Shown here: positions 26,350 through 34,986 of the stretch, piece after piece
Layout of the letters: each line of letters begins with the position of its first letter
Position numbering within the stretch: position 1 is the first letter of the stretch
From: an uncultured Akkermansia sp.
GTDB lineage: Bacteria; Verrucomicrobiota; Verrucomicrobiia; Verrucomicrobiales; Akkermansiaceae
Reading direction: 5' to 3'
Assembly (NCBI GenBank): GCA_947589345.1
Contig: CANQAC010000003.1
Span: 22,420 to 86,419 of the forward strand
DNA length: 64,000 bases
Made by a program: the position numbers and the translations under genes
The notes under the pieces: model-generated
The model's database searches: none
The model's input: the letters and a program-made list of their open reading frames with translations, nothing else
Told to the model about the DNA's origin: nothing

Positions 26350-26892
26350 TTAATAATTCTGTGGCAGAAGTTGGAAGTAGGCCTTCGGGTGCGCGCACAC
26401 GGGGCAGAGCTCCGGCGCTTTCTTGCCCACCACGATGTGCCCGCAGTTGATGCACTGCCAAATGCACTCACCGTCGCGACTGAAGACGAGGTCGCCCTGC
26501 ACATTCTCCAGAAGCTTGCGATAGCGCTCCTCGTGAGTTTTCTCCACAGCAGCCACGCCATCAAAGAGTTCTGCTATGTCGTCAAATCCTTCCTCGCGAG
26601 CTTCCTTGGCGAAGGTTTTATACATGTCCGTCCACTCGTAATTCTCGCCAGCCGCAGCATCTTTCAGATTATCTTCCGTGCCGGGTATGGCCCCGCCGTG
26701 TAGCAGCTTGAACCAGATTTTGGCGTGCTCCTTCTCGTTGCGCGCCGTCTCCTCAAAGAGCTGGGCAATCTGTACAAAGCCATCCTTTTTGGCTTTGGAA
26801 GCGTAGTAGAGGTACTTGGTGTGTGCCTGGGATTCTCCTGCGAAGGCCGTGGCCAAATTCGCAGCCGTCTTGGTGCCGTCAAGTTTGCTCAT
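26350..26892 (-). CDS. rbr: Rubrerythrin
   Basis: 180 residues. The N-terminal diiron four-helix bundle has the expected Glu/His ligands ([29 protein letters not shown]), and the C-terminal rubredoxin domain has CINCG and CPVCAHP. It reduces hydrogen peroxide in anaerobes, fitting a strict or microaerotolerant anaerobic lifestyle. The gene is monocistronic, with a promoter and a terminator of its own, and is divergent from thiE. Confidence 0.95.
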   Translation of the reverse strand: MSKLDGTKTAANLATAFAGESQAHTKYLYYASKAKKDGFVQIAQLFEETARNEKEHAKIWFKLLHGGAIPGTEDNLKDAAAGENYEWTDMYKTFAKEAREEGFDDIAELFDGVAAVEKTHEERYRKLLENVQGDLVFSRDGECIWQCINCGHIVVGKKAPELCPVCAHPKAYFQLLPQNY

Positions 26893-26916
26893 AGTTTCTT
26901 GATGTGTTGCATGCCC

Positions 26917-26944
26917 ATTCTACCATGTTGCTTGTTGTTTGCAA
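26917..26944 (-). promoter_or_regulatory. Promoter of rubrerythrin
   Basis: Minus strand: TTGCAA (26939-26944), 16-bp spacer, TAGAAT (26917-26922), 24 bases before the ATG, so a leader with an AAGAAA element remains. Confidence 0.55.
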
Positions 26945-26998
26945 GCCCGATTTTCCGATAACTTTCATCGGAAAAAGAACGCGTACCACGCGCATTTC

Positions 26999-27027
26999 TT
27001 GCCATTTGGCGGTCAGTGTGCTAAAGT
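26999..27027 (+). promoter_or_regulatory. Promoter of thiE-mnmA
   Basis: TTGCCA (26999-27004), 17-bp spacer, TAAAGT (27022-27027), 6 bases before the thiE ATG. Confidence 0.5.
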
Positions 27028-27033
27028 GGGCGC

Positions 27034-27669
27034 ATGGACACCCGGTTGGCAAAAGCTCACCTGTACGGCATTGTGGACAGGGGCTATGTACAAGAAGCGG
27101 ACGTAGCGGCATGCGCGCGCGAACTGCTCGCCGGTGGAGTCCGTATTCTGCAATTGCGCGCCAAGAATTTGCCGCAAGAAGATGTGGCGCGGCTGGCTCA
27201 TGTCATGCAACCCATCTGCCGAGAAGCAAATGCCCTCTTTGTACTGAACGATTACCCGGAACTCGCCGCGAGCATCGGAGCGGACGCCGTCCATGTGGGG
27301 CAGGATGCACCGACGCTCGCAGACATCCGCCGCATCGTGGGCCCGCACATGCTCATCGGACGTTCCACCCACTCGCTCGACCAAGTGCGCCGCGCCCGCG
27401 AGGAGGGAGCGGATTACATCGGCTTCGGTCCGCTCTTCCCCACAGCCACCAAGCCCGGGCGTCCCGCCATCGGTCTGCAGGATATCGCGCAGGCGCAGCA
27501 GCAGGCGGGGGACATGCCCGTGTTCTGCATCGGCGGGATCAATGCCGACACGCTCCCGCAAGTGCTCGCCGCCGGGGCGCAGCGCGTGGTGGTTGTTTCC
27601 TGGCTGTTGCAGCAGACAGACCGCACCCAAGCCGCGCTGCAGCTCCTCCACGCTCTCACCCCTGCATAA
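27034..27669 (+). CDS. thiE: Thiamine-phosphate synthase
   Basis: 211 residues, TIM-barrel. It couples HMP-diphosphate and carboxythiazole phosphate to thiamine monophosphate. Signatures: LQLRAKNLPQED, LNDYPELAASIGADAVHVGQ, IGRSTHSLDQV, ADYIGFGPLFPTATKPG and FCIGGINADT (phosphate-binding). No TPP riboswitch is visible upstream; the promoter sits immediately before the ATG. mnmA follows after two bases. Confidence 0.93.
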   Translation: MDTRLAKAHLYGIVDRGYVQEADVAACARELLAGGVRILQLRAKNLPQEDVARLAHVMQPICREANALFVLNDYPELAASIGADAVHVGQDAPTLADIRRIVGPHMLIGRSTHSLDQVRRAREEGADYIGFGPLFPTATKPGRPAIGLQDIAQAQQQAGDMPVFCIGGINADTLPQVLAAGAQRVVVVSWLLQQTDRTQAALQLLHALTPA

Positions 27670-27671
27670 GC

Positions 27672-28772
27672 ATGGCACGCATTCTCTCAGCGGTGAGCGG
27701 CGGGGTGGACAGCGCAGTGGCCACTGCCCTGCTCGTGCAACAGGGACACGAGGTGGTGGGCGCTTACATGAAAAACTGGATCAATGAGGAAGGCATCCCG
27801 GGCGAGTGCCCTTGGGAGCAGGATATCGAGGACGCACGCGCCATCTGCCGCGTGCTGGGCATTGAGCTGCGCGTGGTGGATCTCATCGAACAGTACCGCG
27901 CCCGCATCGTCAACTACCTGCTGGAGGGCTACCGCGCCGGCGCCACGCCGAACCCGGACGTGCTCTGCAACCGCGAAATCAAGTTTGGCGTGCTGCTGGA
28001 CTACGCACTGGAACAGGGTTTTGAGGGCGTCGCAACCGGTCACTACGCCAAGCGGGAGGACGCTCCCGGCGGCGAACACTACATTCTGCGCGGGGACGAC
28101 CCGAACAAGGATCAATCCTACTTCCTCGCCCTCATGCGCGCCGAGCAGATAGCGCACGCTGTTTTCCCCATCGGCGGCATTGCCAAGCCGCGCGTGCGCG
28201 AGCTGGCGCGCGAGTTCAACCTGCCCGTGGCTCTCAAAAAAGACTCGCAGGGCATCTGCTTCATCGGCCAGGTGAAGATGAGTGACTTCCTGCGCCACTT
28301 CATCCCCGATAACCCCGGCGACATCGTGAATGCCTCGGGTCGCGTGCTCGGTCATCACCTTGGCCTGCACCTCTTCACCATCGGTCAACGCAAGGGACAC
28401 CACATCGCCTCGCCGCGCGAGGGCGTCGCCTACGTCGTCGTCGGCAAAGACATCGCCCGCAACCGCCTCATCCTCGACTACGAAAGCCCGGACGCCCCCG
28501 GACTCTACGCCTCCGGCGCCTCGGTCAGCCACATCACCAACGGCTGCCACCCCCTGCCCGAGCGCGTGCTCGCCCAGCCCCGCTACCGCTCCCCCGCAGA
28601 ACCCGCCTCTCTGCGCTACATCGGCGATGATTGCGTCCAGCTCACCTTCGACCGCCCCGTTCGCGCCCTCTCCCCCGGCCAAATCTGCGCCTTCTACGAT
28701 CCCACAGCCCCCGCTCGCCTCCTCGCCGGCGGCTTCTTCTCCCACATTACCTCCAGTCATCCTCTGGGGTAA
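27672..28772 (+). CDS. mnmA: tRNA-specific 2-thiouridylase
   Basis: 366 residues. It thiolates U34 in tRNA-Lys, -Glu and -Gln. The PP-loop SGGVDS is at residues 9-14; the catalytic Cys99 (NPDVLCNREIKF) and Cys196 (DSQGICFIG) are both conserved, as are TGHYA and DDPNKDQSYFL. The start is the ATG two bases after thiE, though the frame stays open far upstream. This gene is the left border of the accessory region. Confidence 0.96.
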   Translation: MARILSAVSGGVDSAVATALLVQQGHEVVGAYMKNWINEEGIPGECPWEQDIEDARAICRVLGIELRVVDLIEQYRARIVNYLLEGYRAGATPNPDVLCNREIKFGVLLDYALEQGFEGVATGHYAKREDAPGGEHYILRGDDPNKDQSYFLALMRAEQIAHAVFPIGGIAKPRVRELAREFNLPVALKKDSQGICFIGQVKMSDFLRHFIPDNPGDIVNASGRVLGHHLGLHLFTIGQRKGHHIASPREGVAYVVVGKDIARNRLILDYESPDAPGLYASGASVSHITNGCHPLPERVLAQPRYRSPAEPASLRYIGDDCVQLTFDRPVRALSPGQICAFYDPTAPARLLAGGFFSHITSSHPLG

Positions 28773-28940
28773 ATATAGGAGCGCGACAGTACCATCCCCA
28801 ATTCGCCGACAGATCAGTCTTCGGGAAATCGCTGCAAAAAAAAAGGAGTTCTTCTCAAAATTTCGCTTGCTATTCGGATAGATTTCATAAGAGAATAACG
28901 CATGCCTCCCCGGAAACACAATTTCAATTTCAAGGATCAA

Positions 28941-30494
28941 ATGAATGATTCGGATTTCTCGTCACTTGCCAAATTTCTGGAAAAATACGCTGGTACGCCA
29001 GAAGAAGATACAGAGGCAGGGAAGGAATGCAAAAAACCCATCCACCTTGCAGCAGAAGCCAAGGATCTGTCACGCTTGCAACGTCTCCTGGATCGGGGAG
29101 TGTCCCCTGATGAGCGCAGTTGCTACACATTCGCGTCTGATCATGTTCTGATGGATGATCCGGAGGACGTGGCGGAAAGTAAAGATGTTACGCCGTTAAT
29201 GGTCGCTGCATCCGTCGATTTTGATGCAGGAGTGCAGGAACTCCTGGCTCGTGGAGCAAACATTGAGTGTAAGGACAGCGATGGGCGAACAGCTCTCTGG
29301 TACGCCGCTGCCTTTCACGCAGGAAAAACGCTCAAGCGCCTCATCTCTGCCGGGGCTGATGTGAACGTTGCCGATCTTGACGGCAATACCCCACTCGGTC
29401 TGGCGATCTACTGCCCCTCCCGACCGCGCATTCTCTCCGATCTTCTCGCCGCCGGAGCCAACCCCAATCAGGCAAATAAGGAACGCTGCACCCCCCTGCA
29501 TTTCGCCGCTGCCGATGGTACGGTCAAACAAGTAAAAATACTCCTCGATGCCGGAGCCAATCCCCATATCAAGGATCGCGATGGCTGGGTGCCTTTGTGG
29601 CATTGCACGAGCAACGCAAATCCTTTCCCCATCATCGACCTCCTCCGACCTTTCGGTCACTACTGGACGGCAAGCGATCTTAATCGCTCCTCGCGTCGCG
29701 ATCTCACCCCCCTCTTCGCCAATGCCTGCATGCAGTGCCCCTCCTCCCCCTTCATCCTGCAACTGATCAGAGAAGGCGCCAACATCAATACCACCTGTTC
29801 GACGGGAGCAACGCCCCTCATCCTGGCGCTTTCCACGTGCAATCAACCGGCCTACTCCACCCTGCTTGAATGCGGAGCCAACCCGAACCAACCGGACGCT
29901 CGCGGCATGACTCCGCTCATCGTCGCCCTGAGTGAAAACGATGAGCATGCCGCCCTCTCTCTCTTGTTATATGGAGCCGATATCAATGCCTCCGACCCCC
30001 TTGGGCAAAGCCCCTTGGACTATGCTCTCAACGGAACCTTTCGTCTGCGATTCCTCGCGACCCTCATCGATCGGGGGGCAGATGTCAACGCCCGGGATCA
30101 TCAGAACTGCACCCCCCTCATGCACGCTGTCAGGAATACGAACGAAACGGAGATTATCAAGCTGCTCCTCAGTCGAGGCGCCGACCCGAATGTCATCAAT
30201 GATCACGGCGAAACCGCCTTGCATTTCGCCGCTGAAGATGCCGACCCGTACTTCCTGCGCACCCTCCTCGCGGCCGGGGCTGACCCCTGTCTCATCGACC
30301 CCAACTGCGGTGTCTCTGCCCTGGACGAAGCTGTGCGCAGCAACTCCCATACCTGCGTCCGACACCTCGTCAACGCCCTTCCCCATTCCCCTGCTGCTGC
30401 CAACATCCTCCGCGAATCCCTCGACATCGCCCGGCAAGAACGCAATTCCCGCGCCGCCAAACTCATCGAGAACAAACTCGCCACGCTGGAGTAA
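28941..30494 (+). CDS. Ankyrin-repeat protein
   Basis: 517 residues from ATG 28941, preceded by AAGGA at good spacing; ATG 28902 would add 13 residues. About twelve ankyrin repeats fill the protein, recognisable by the TPLMVAASVDFDAGVQELLARGANIE-type pattern: TPLxxA...LLxxGAdxN (for example TPLHFAAADGTVKQVKILLDAGANP). There is no signal peptide or catalytic domain, so it is likely a cytoplasmic protein-interaction scaffold. Ankyrin proteins are common in gut bacteria and are sometimes linked to host interaction or to defence; nothing here decides. It lies at the left of the accessory region, opposite in strand to the following cluster. Confidence 0.88.
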   Translation: MNDSDFSSLAKFLEKYAGTPEEDTEAGKECKKPIHLAAEAKDLSRLQRLLDRGVSPDERSCYTFASDHVLMDDPEDVAESKDVTPLMVAASVDFDAGVQELLARGANIECKDSDGRTALWYAAAFHAGKTLKRLISAGADVNVADLDGNTPLGLAIYCPSRPRILSDLLAAGANPNQANKERCTPLHFAAADGTVKQVKILLDAGANPHIKDRDGWVPLWHCTSNANPFPIIDLLRPFGHYWTASDLNRSSRRDLTPLFANACMQCPSSPFILQLIREGANINTTCSTGATPLILALSTCNQPAYSTLLECGANPNQPDARGMTPLIVALSENDEHAALSLLLYGADINASDPLGQSPLDYALNGTFRLRFLATLIDRGADVNARDHQNCTPLMHAVRNTNETEIIKLLLSRGADPNVINDHGETALHFAAEDADPYFLRTLLAAGADPCLIDPNCGVSALDEAVRSNSHTCVRHLVNALPHSPAAANILRESLDIARQERNSRAAKLIENKLATLE

Positions 30495-30534
30495 ATTCTC
30501 CCAAAAATAGATCTTTATCTGAAAGGAAGCCGCC

Positions 30535-31050
30535 TCAAAAACCCGAACCGTCTTCGCGAACGAGACCGCGACCTTTGCAACGTAAGCAGGGGACGTTGGA
30601 CACGGCACCGCGATGTCCCCTGCCATAGCAATCCGGACAGGTGACGACACGCACATGCGGCTTATCCGGCGCAATGCCGTCACGCACCCCGGTATCAACA
30701 CCATTCAGCGCACTTCCGTCCGACCGCACCATTCCCTCTCCCTTGCACTGGGCACACCTGCCGCCCGCACGCATGCGCCCGGTTCCTCCGCAAGATTGGC
30801 AGACAAAAACAGCGCCGTTCTGCGCATCCCGAGCCAAACCACTTCTCACGCGGGAGGGCATCCCGTTGACGAGGTCGCCGTTCTCCCGCACCACCTTTTG
30901 CCCCTTACACTGCACGCAGACGCCGCTCACCATCCGCCCTGTACCGCCGCACGATGGACACACCTTCACCGCCTCCTGCGCCCCGGCCATCCCAAGGCAC
31001 ACGCACGCCAGTGCTCCAAAAATCCACATCTTGATGTCCTCGATGCTCAT
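30535..31050 (-). CDS. Secreted DnaJ-type cysteine-rich protein
   Basis: About 171 residues. After a signal-like helix (MWIFGALACVCLGMAGAQ) come three similar modules of paired zinc-finger half-sites, six CxxC motifs in all: CPSCGGTG/CVQCKGQK, CQSCGGTG/CAQCKGEG and CPDCYGRG/CLRCKGRG. Each pair resembles the DnaJ central zinc finger, but no J-domain is present, so it could bind zinc or act in thiol chemistry outside the cytoplasm. ATG 31050 is one option; ATG 31029, with GAGGA upstream, would begin directly at the hydrophobic helix. It is the last gene of a minus-strand set of small membrane proteins. Confidence 0.75.
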   Translation of the reverse strand: MSIEDIKMWIFGALACVCLGMAGAQEAVKVCPSCGGTGRMVSGVCVQCKGQKVVRENGDLVNGMPSRVRSGLARDAQNGAVFVCQSCGGTGRMRAGGRCAQCKGEGMVRSDGSALNGVDTGVRDGIAPDKPHVRVVTCPDCYGRGHRGAVSNVPCLRCKGRGLVREDGSGF

Positions 31051-31174
31051 AAACTCTTTTCTTTTCCTACCTCTCATTTCTTAAGTCTTTCCCGGTACAT
31101 TTCATCGCATTTTCTCCTCATCCGGAGGTTATTTCACCTCTGACCTTTATTGTCAATACTTTTCTGAACACAAA

Positions 31175-31273
31175 ATGCAATTTAATGAAGGAACTTTTGC
31201 TCTAAATATGCAATTTGATAAAGGAATTTTGGGATTATTTATGCAATCTGATGAAGGAAAATTCTCCTTTATG
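31175..31273. repeat. Three tandem 33-bp repeats
   Basis: Copies start at 31175, 31208 and 31241, each beginning ATGCAAT(T/C)T and containing GATGAAGGAA-like text. They lie in an AT-rich gap (31078-31412) otherwise without a convincing gene. In the plus frame 31175-31363 they encode an 11-residue repeat (MQFNEGTFALN / MQFDKGILGLF / MQSDEGKFSFM) followed by a basic tail; on the minus strand the same DNA also reads through without stop. Whether it is translated is unclear. Confidence 0.6.
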
Positions 31274-31412
31274 AGTAACGAAACGCGAGCTGCTTCCGGC
31301 TCACCTCTTCGCTCAATTTCGAAAATTTTCCCGCGCATTCGGTCACGCCTCCGCTTCGCGTAGCCCGCACGACGGCACGCGAATTTTCTAAATCGTAAAT
31401 AAGCTCACGGCT

Positions 31413-31649
31413 TCACCATTCCGTGATATCCCGCCCTTGGGCGTCATCGAAGGAGCCGAGCAGGATGCGGATGATGTCGATAACCTGCCAGATGACGAAA
31501 CCGCCACCTGTCAGAATCTGCAAAACGCCTGAAATGATCTTCCCCGTGTAAATACGGTGCAACCCACCGCAACACGAGCAAAAGAACAAACAGGCTAATA
31601 TCAACGTCACCGTCCGTGACCTGGGCGATACATTTTCTTCCATGTTCAT
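31413..31649 (-). CDS. TM2-domain membrane protein
   Basis: 78 residues. It has two transmembrane helices (TLILACLFFCSCCGG and the WQVIDIIRILLG segment) and the diagnostic TM2 core GLHRIYTGKIISGVLQILTGGGFVIWQVIDIIRI, where G-x-H-R-F/I-Y-x-G-K, G...Q and W..D are conserved. TM2 proteins are small inner-membrane proteins of unknown biochemical role. It lies in a run of small minus-strand membrane proteins. Confidence 0.8.
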   Translation of the reverse strand: MNMEENVSPRSRTVTLILACLFFCSCCGGLHRIYTGKIISGVLQILTGGGFVIWQVIDIIRILLGSFDDAQGRDITEW

Positions 31650-31691
31650 AAGATGATATAAGTTAAAAGATCATTTTCTGCTCACCCAAGT

Positions 31692-31883
31692 TCACCATAC
31701 GCTTTGAATAAGCCACACTGCACCCATCAATCCGCACGCAAGAGCCCCAAAAAGCAAATTCACCTCCCACGGCGGCGCAGGCATCGGATCCACAAAGTGC
31801 TTCGAGCAAAAATAATTCTGCACCCTCTCCACGCGCCGCTGCCACCAACCCCTGGGTTCTTGTCGCTGACTGTTCGTCTCCAT
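31692..31883 (-). CDS. Small membrane protein
   Basis: 63 residues: a basic, Trp-containing N-terminal half (RQEPRGWWQRRVERVQNYFC) and one C-terminal hydrophobic helix (VNLLFGALACGLMGAVWLIQ). No family recognised. The ATG is 5 bases after the stop of the 44-residue gene, which argues for an operon. Confidence 0.5.
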   Translation of the reverse strand: METNSQRQEPRGWWQRRVERVQNYFCSKHFVDPMPAPPWEVNLLFGALACGLMGAVWLIQSVW

Positions 31884-31888
31884 ACTCG

Positions 31889-32023
31889 TTACCTAAATAA
31901 TTTCAGTGAAAGATACGCCACCCCAACCACGCACACGGCGATCAGCCACGTCGGCACATCCGGCCACAAAGAATGCAACGATTCCACAAAATCACGAAAT
32001 GAAGCTAGAACGTAGGTTTTCAT
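31889..32023 (-). CDS. 44-residue single-helix membrane protein
   Basis: A short frame with a clear start: ATG at 32023 behind a purine-rich AGAGAAAGAAAG, ending in TAA at 31889. The product has an amphipathic N-terminal part (KTYVLASFRDFVESLHSL) and a transmembrane helix (WLIAVCVVGVAYLSLKLF). Tight spacing to 31692-31883 and similar hydrophobic character support it as a real gene. Function unknown; small membrane peptides of this kind often modulate larger membrane proteins. Confidence 0.5.
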   Translation of the reverse strand: MKTYVLASFRDFVESLHSLWPDVPTWLIAVCVVGVAYLSLKLFR

Positions 32024-32237
32024 CTTTCTTTCTCTTTTACTTCATCGTTTCCGTCTCTCATTTTTCCGAGCAGTCAGCGTTTGTGGAATGACGTTGTTTC
32101 CACCAATTCTCCCGTACTCATACTGACACTCTACATCAATCTTCCTCTGCTAGCAAGTTAAAAGTATTGTTTCACCTTATTTTATCTCTTAGCAGTTTTA
32201 AATTAGAATATATTTTGCTATTTAATCAGCTTTTTAT
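32024..32237. other. AT-rich intergenic region
   Basis: Divergent space between the small-protein set and the gene at 32276. It is clearly richer in A+T than the flanking core genes. No hairpin or frame stands out. Confidence 0.4.
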
Positions 32238-32266
32238 TTGACAAAACATGAGAAAAATGTTACAAG
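32238..32266 (+). promoter_or_regulatory. Possible promoter of the gene at 32276
   Basis: A perfect TTGACA (32238-32243), 17-bp spacer and a poor -10 (TACAAG, 32261-32266), 9 bases before the ATG. Confidence 0.35.
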
Positions 32267-32275
32267 GGCTCGACT

Positions 32276-32761
32276 ATGAAAGCGAGCATCGTGAAATACA
32301 CCATCCTCGGCGTTATAGGTTTCGGAATTCTTCTTCTGAGTGTACCCCCTGTCCACGCAGCTGAACATTTCAACCGTTGCGGAACAAGCGTGACCCTGCA
32401 GTCCTCACTGGAGAAAGGTATAGAGAGCGTGAAACAGAAACTTGAGCAGAAAGCTTGGGACGACGCTTTGGGGGCAATCCATCCTCTCCATTCGGCCCTG
32501 GATCGATACACACAGCATGTGAAAGGATGCTCCGCGTGCAAAGATTATATCAAGGAAGAGAAAATCTCATGGTGGCAGCTCTTGAAAAGCGTAGAGGATT
32601 GGGTTGAGGAACAGGAAAAGGAATATTGCGATATCCTTAATAATTTGACAGCAGAAATTGTGCGCGCGAAGAATGAGCCATGGCGTACAAAACATCTTCC
32701 AGACAAGATCAATAAGTGGATCGACAAATTGATCCATCTAAAAGAGGTGTTTGTGGACTGA
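32276..32761 (+). CDS. Unknown exported protein
   Basis: 161 residues. A signal peptide (MKASIVKYTILGVIGFGILLLSVPPVHA) is followed by a helical domain rich in Lys/Glu, with a CSACKDY motif in the middle and single Cys residues before and after it, which could make disulfides. No family recognised. It is convergent with the dynamin operon and is the only plus-strand gene between 30.5 and 45.3 kb, so its relation to that system is open. Confidence 0.6.
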   Translation: MKASIVKYTILGVIGFGILLLSVPPVHAAEHFNRCGTSVTLQSSLEKGIESVKQKLEQKAWDDALGAIHPLHSALDRYTQHVKGCSACKDYIKEEKISWWQLLKSVEDWVEEQEKEYCDILNNLTAEIVRAKNEPWRTKHLPDKINKWIDKLIHLKEVFVD

Positions 32762-32849
32762 TTACGCGGTGCGCCATGGGAGCTTGGTGTCCTACCGTTT
32801 GGCGCTTTCCCTGGCAAACATGTCTCGCCTACGCTTGAATGCTTCACAT

Positions 32850-33806
32850 TTAAACACTCGCACTTAATCGCGCATTAATAGCTGAGGAGATATCCGGCGA
32901 TATGGGACCGGGGATACTCTCCACCAGACTGCGCGCGAGTCGGTCGAGTTCCTGAGGAGTGGGGATGCGCCAGTGCGGGCGTTCATGCGAAGTGGCAGAA
33001 GAACCATCACCACCCACGGCGCGTATCAAAAAGCGGCGCACGTACATGCCCAGGGTTGCGCTGAGCGCCACAGCTCCCAACGCAGGCAACAAGCCACCGC
33101 CCAAGCCGAGCGCGGTAAGTCCCGCACCCGCCAGCGCTACGGAACCGGCCGTGCCTGCGCCCACCAGCAATCCCTGCTGCAGAGCGGGGTCACCCGCGCG
33201 CTGCACCTTGCACGCCATAGCCAGAGCTACCACTGCGGCGCACAGACCAATCGGGTTCGCTGAGAGGACACCGGCCAAGCCACCGGCGGAGGCCAGTTCC
33301 GCCAACTGCCGCACATCCGCCTGCCGACAGCCCACCACCACTGCCGCGCTGGAAAGAACACCTGCAAACAACTCAAGACCATTGATTTGCAGCAAGTCCC
33401 CCAACCAATGCTTCGGTATGAATAAATGCTCCTGGAGCCAGCTGCTCGCGCTCGCGTAGCCAGCCGGGTCCAGTGACACTACTGGCAATCCCGACACAGA
33501 AAACAAATCTTTGCCCAAGTGCCCCGCTGTTCCCATCAGCTCCTGCCATAGCGTATCATTCGGCAAGGCGCGGGCGGATGCCTCGAACGCACCGAAAATG
33601 TCGTGCTGACCATCCAGCAAGTGATGCAACTGTGAACCTCCGACATGCGTGCTCAGGTACACGCTGTCGATAGCCTTGTCATACGCCGTGGTATTGGCGG
33701 TGTTAATCCACTCTGCCAACTGATGCGCCACGCCGTGTCCGGACGCGCCTCCTAAAGCGGCATCCCCCAGCATTCCGCCGGTAAAAAGTGTTTTCCGCCC
33801 ATTCAT
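32850..33806 (-). CDS. Glycine-rich multi-helix membrane protein of the dynamin operon
   Basis: 318 residues from ATG 33806; an open frame upstream is the neighbour's sequence. The first 130 residues are soluble (HHLLDGQHDIFGAFEASARAL). From about residue 140 there are several Gly/Ala/Leu-rich segments (GLELFAGVLSSAAVVVG, IGLCAAVVALAMAC, LLVGAGTAGSVALAGAGLTALGLGGGLLPALGAVALSATLGMYV) that look like packed transmembrane helices, ending in a cytoplasmic tail. No family recognised. The ATG overlaps the upstream stop (ATGA), so it is translationally coupled. It is the last gene of the nine-gene operon. Confidence 0.65.
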   Translation of the reverse strand: MNGRKTLFTGGMLGDAALGGASGHGVAHQLAEWINTANTTAYDKAIDSVYLSTHVGGSQLHHLLDGQHDIFGAFEASARALPNDTLWQELMGTAGHLGKDLFSVSGLPVVSLDPAGYASASSWLQEHLFIPKHWLGDLLQINGLELFAGVLSSAAVVVGCRQADVRQLAELASAGGLAGVLSANPIGLCAAVVALAMACKVQRAGDPALQQGLLVGAGTAGSVALAGAGLTALGLGGGLLPALGAVALSATLGMYVRRFLIRAVGGDGSSATSHERPHWRIPTPQELDRLARSLVESIPGPISPDISSAINARLSASV

Positions 33807-33997
33807 TTGCTCTTGTCTTCTCGCATCTTTTGCAGTGCCACGTCCGCTTTCGCCGCCAGCAGGGATACACCTGCCGAAACGATATTCCAAATGGTAATCG
33901 GAGGATCTACCATAATCGTCCTCCCCAACCATATGTCACAAACGACCTTAAAGTTTTCGCGAGCCTCCTTCAATCGTTCTTCACTGCTCTTCTTCAT
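33803..33997 (-). CDS. Small helical protein of the dynamin operon
   Basis: 64 residues. Charged amphipathic ends (KKSSEERLKEARENFKVV and AKADVALQKMREDKSK) flank a moderately hydrophobic centre (ITIWNIVSAGVSLLA), consistent with a membrane-surface helix. Coupled by ATGA to the membrane protein downstream. Not recognised. Confidence 0.55.
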   Translation of the reverse strand: MKKSSEERLKEARENFKVVCDIWLGRTIMVDPPITIWNIVSAGVSLLAAKADVALQKMREDKSK

Positions 33998-34056
33998 GAT
34001 ATATTGACTGATTGATAATGAAGTTCACGCTCCGCTACCATCAAAACCCAATCCCC

Positions 34057-34977
34057 TTACGGCTGAGCTTGTACCGTGGATACCTCTGTTTGTCCGTTAT
34101 CGTTTTCCTTCGATTGCTCCCCAGCGGGTTGCGCAGGCACCAATCCTGCAGCAGGAAGACCATCCCTGTTTGTCGCAGAAGATACCTCTCCTTGCTTCTC
34201 TCCATTCTGTGGCTGACTCTTCGGTTGCTCCTCAGCAGGAAGTCTCCGTTGCACAGCGGGCGGCTGTCCTATCGGTTCAGTTTTTTTTTGCGATTCATCG
34301 TTCCCGCACCCATGCAGAAAAAGCCCCAGCACACCCACCAAAATGACCCCAATGCACACCGCTTCGATGGGGTTATTATTGCACCATTCCTTACAAACCC
34401 TAGCCTTATCAACTAGCACCTTCTTCATCCGCTCAATGTCCGACTCTACCACTTTCGGTCCCAGAAGAGCCCCCGGCACCTTGTTCCACAGGCATATATC
34501 AGGGCTCTCCTGCGACCATTGTCCACCAAAATGATCCGACAGGATAATGCGCAGCCCCGGATTCGAACGCAGTGTATGCTCTCTTAATTCAGCAATAACC
34601 TTCTCCACACCCTCATTTGCCTTATGACAGTATTTTCCCTTTGTGAAGAAATTCCCGTTATCCTTTTCCACCGGGTGACCCGCTGCAAGTTTCACCAATC
34701 GCTCCACAGACTCTGCTGCAGCGGAAAAAAAGTTTCCCCTCTCTAGCAAATAAGCAATTGTGAGAGACCGCGCTTCAGCCTCACTCAGTTGTTCAACTAC
34801 CACAGCATCTCCGTCGTCATCCTTCGCTGCTAAAAAATATTCGCCGCCCAAGTGGGTGTATTCCACAAGCAAGCGATACCCTTCGCCATCAACATCCGGA
34901 AGTCTGTTCGACAGATCCCTATTCCTTTTGGATGTATTAGCGATCCACTGACCCTGATTGCAATAATATATTTTCAT
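34057..34977 (-). CDS. Single-pass membrane protein with Pro/Gln-rich tail
   Basis: 306 residues. The N-terminal 200 residues look globular and cytoplasmic (MKIYYCNQGQWIA, a beta-rich LLVEYTHLGGEYFLAAKDDDGDAVVVEQL). One helix at about residues 203-225 (IEAVCIGVILVGVLGLFLHGCG) crosses the membrane, and a disordered Pro/Gln/Glu tail of 80 residues follows. There is no enzymatic motif I can name. It begins 9 bases after the LRAT-like gene and so belongs to the same transcript; a tether or sensor role is possible. Confidence 0.65.
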   Translation of the reverse strand: MKIYYCNQGQWIANTSKRNRDLSNRLPDVDGEGYRLLVEYTHLGGEYFLAAKDDDGDAVVVEQLSEAEARSLTIAYLLERGNFFSAAAESVERLVKLAAGHPVEKDNGNFFTKGKYCHKANEGVEKVIAELREHTLRSNPGLRIILSDHFGGQWSQESPDICLWNKVPGALLGPKVVESDIERMKKVLVDKARVCKEWCNNNPIEAVCIGVILVGVLGLFLHGCGNDESQKKTEPIGQPPAVQRRLPAEEQPKSQPQNGEKQGEVSSATNRDGLPAAGLVPAQPAGEQSKENDNGQTEVSTVQAQP

Positions 34978-34986
34978 ATTTAAATT

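Noticed and set aside
26904-27671. Open frame upstream of and in phase with mnmA, giving a 622-residue protein
   Set aside because: It overlaps thiE in another frame, is Arg/Pro/His-rich and has no homology-like text; mnmA starts at 27672.
27687-28940. 417-codon minus-strand frame opposite mnmA
   Set aside because: Val/Gly/Ala/Glu-rich composition is the antisense shadow of a GC-rich gene; mnmA is certain.
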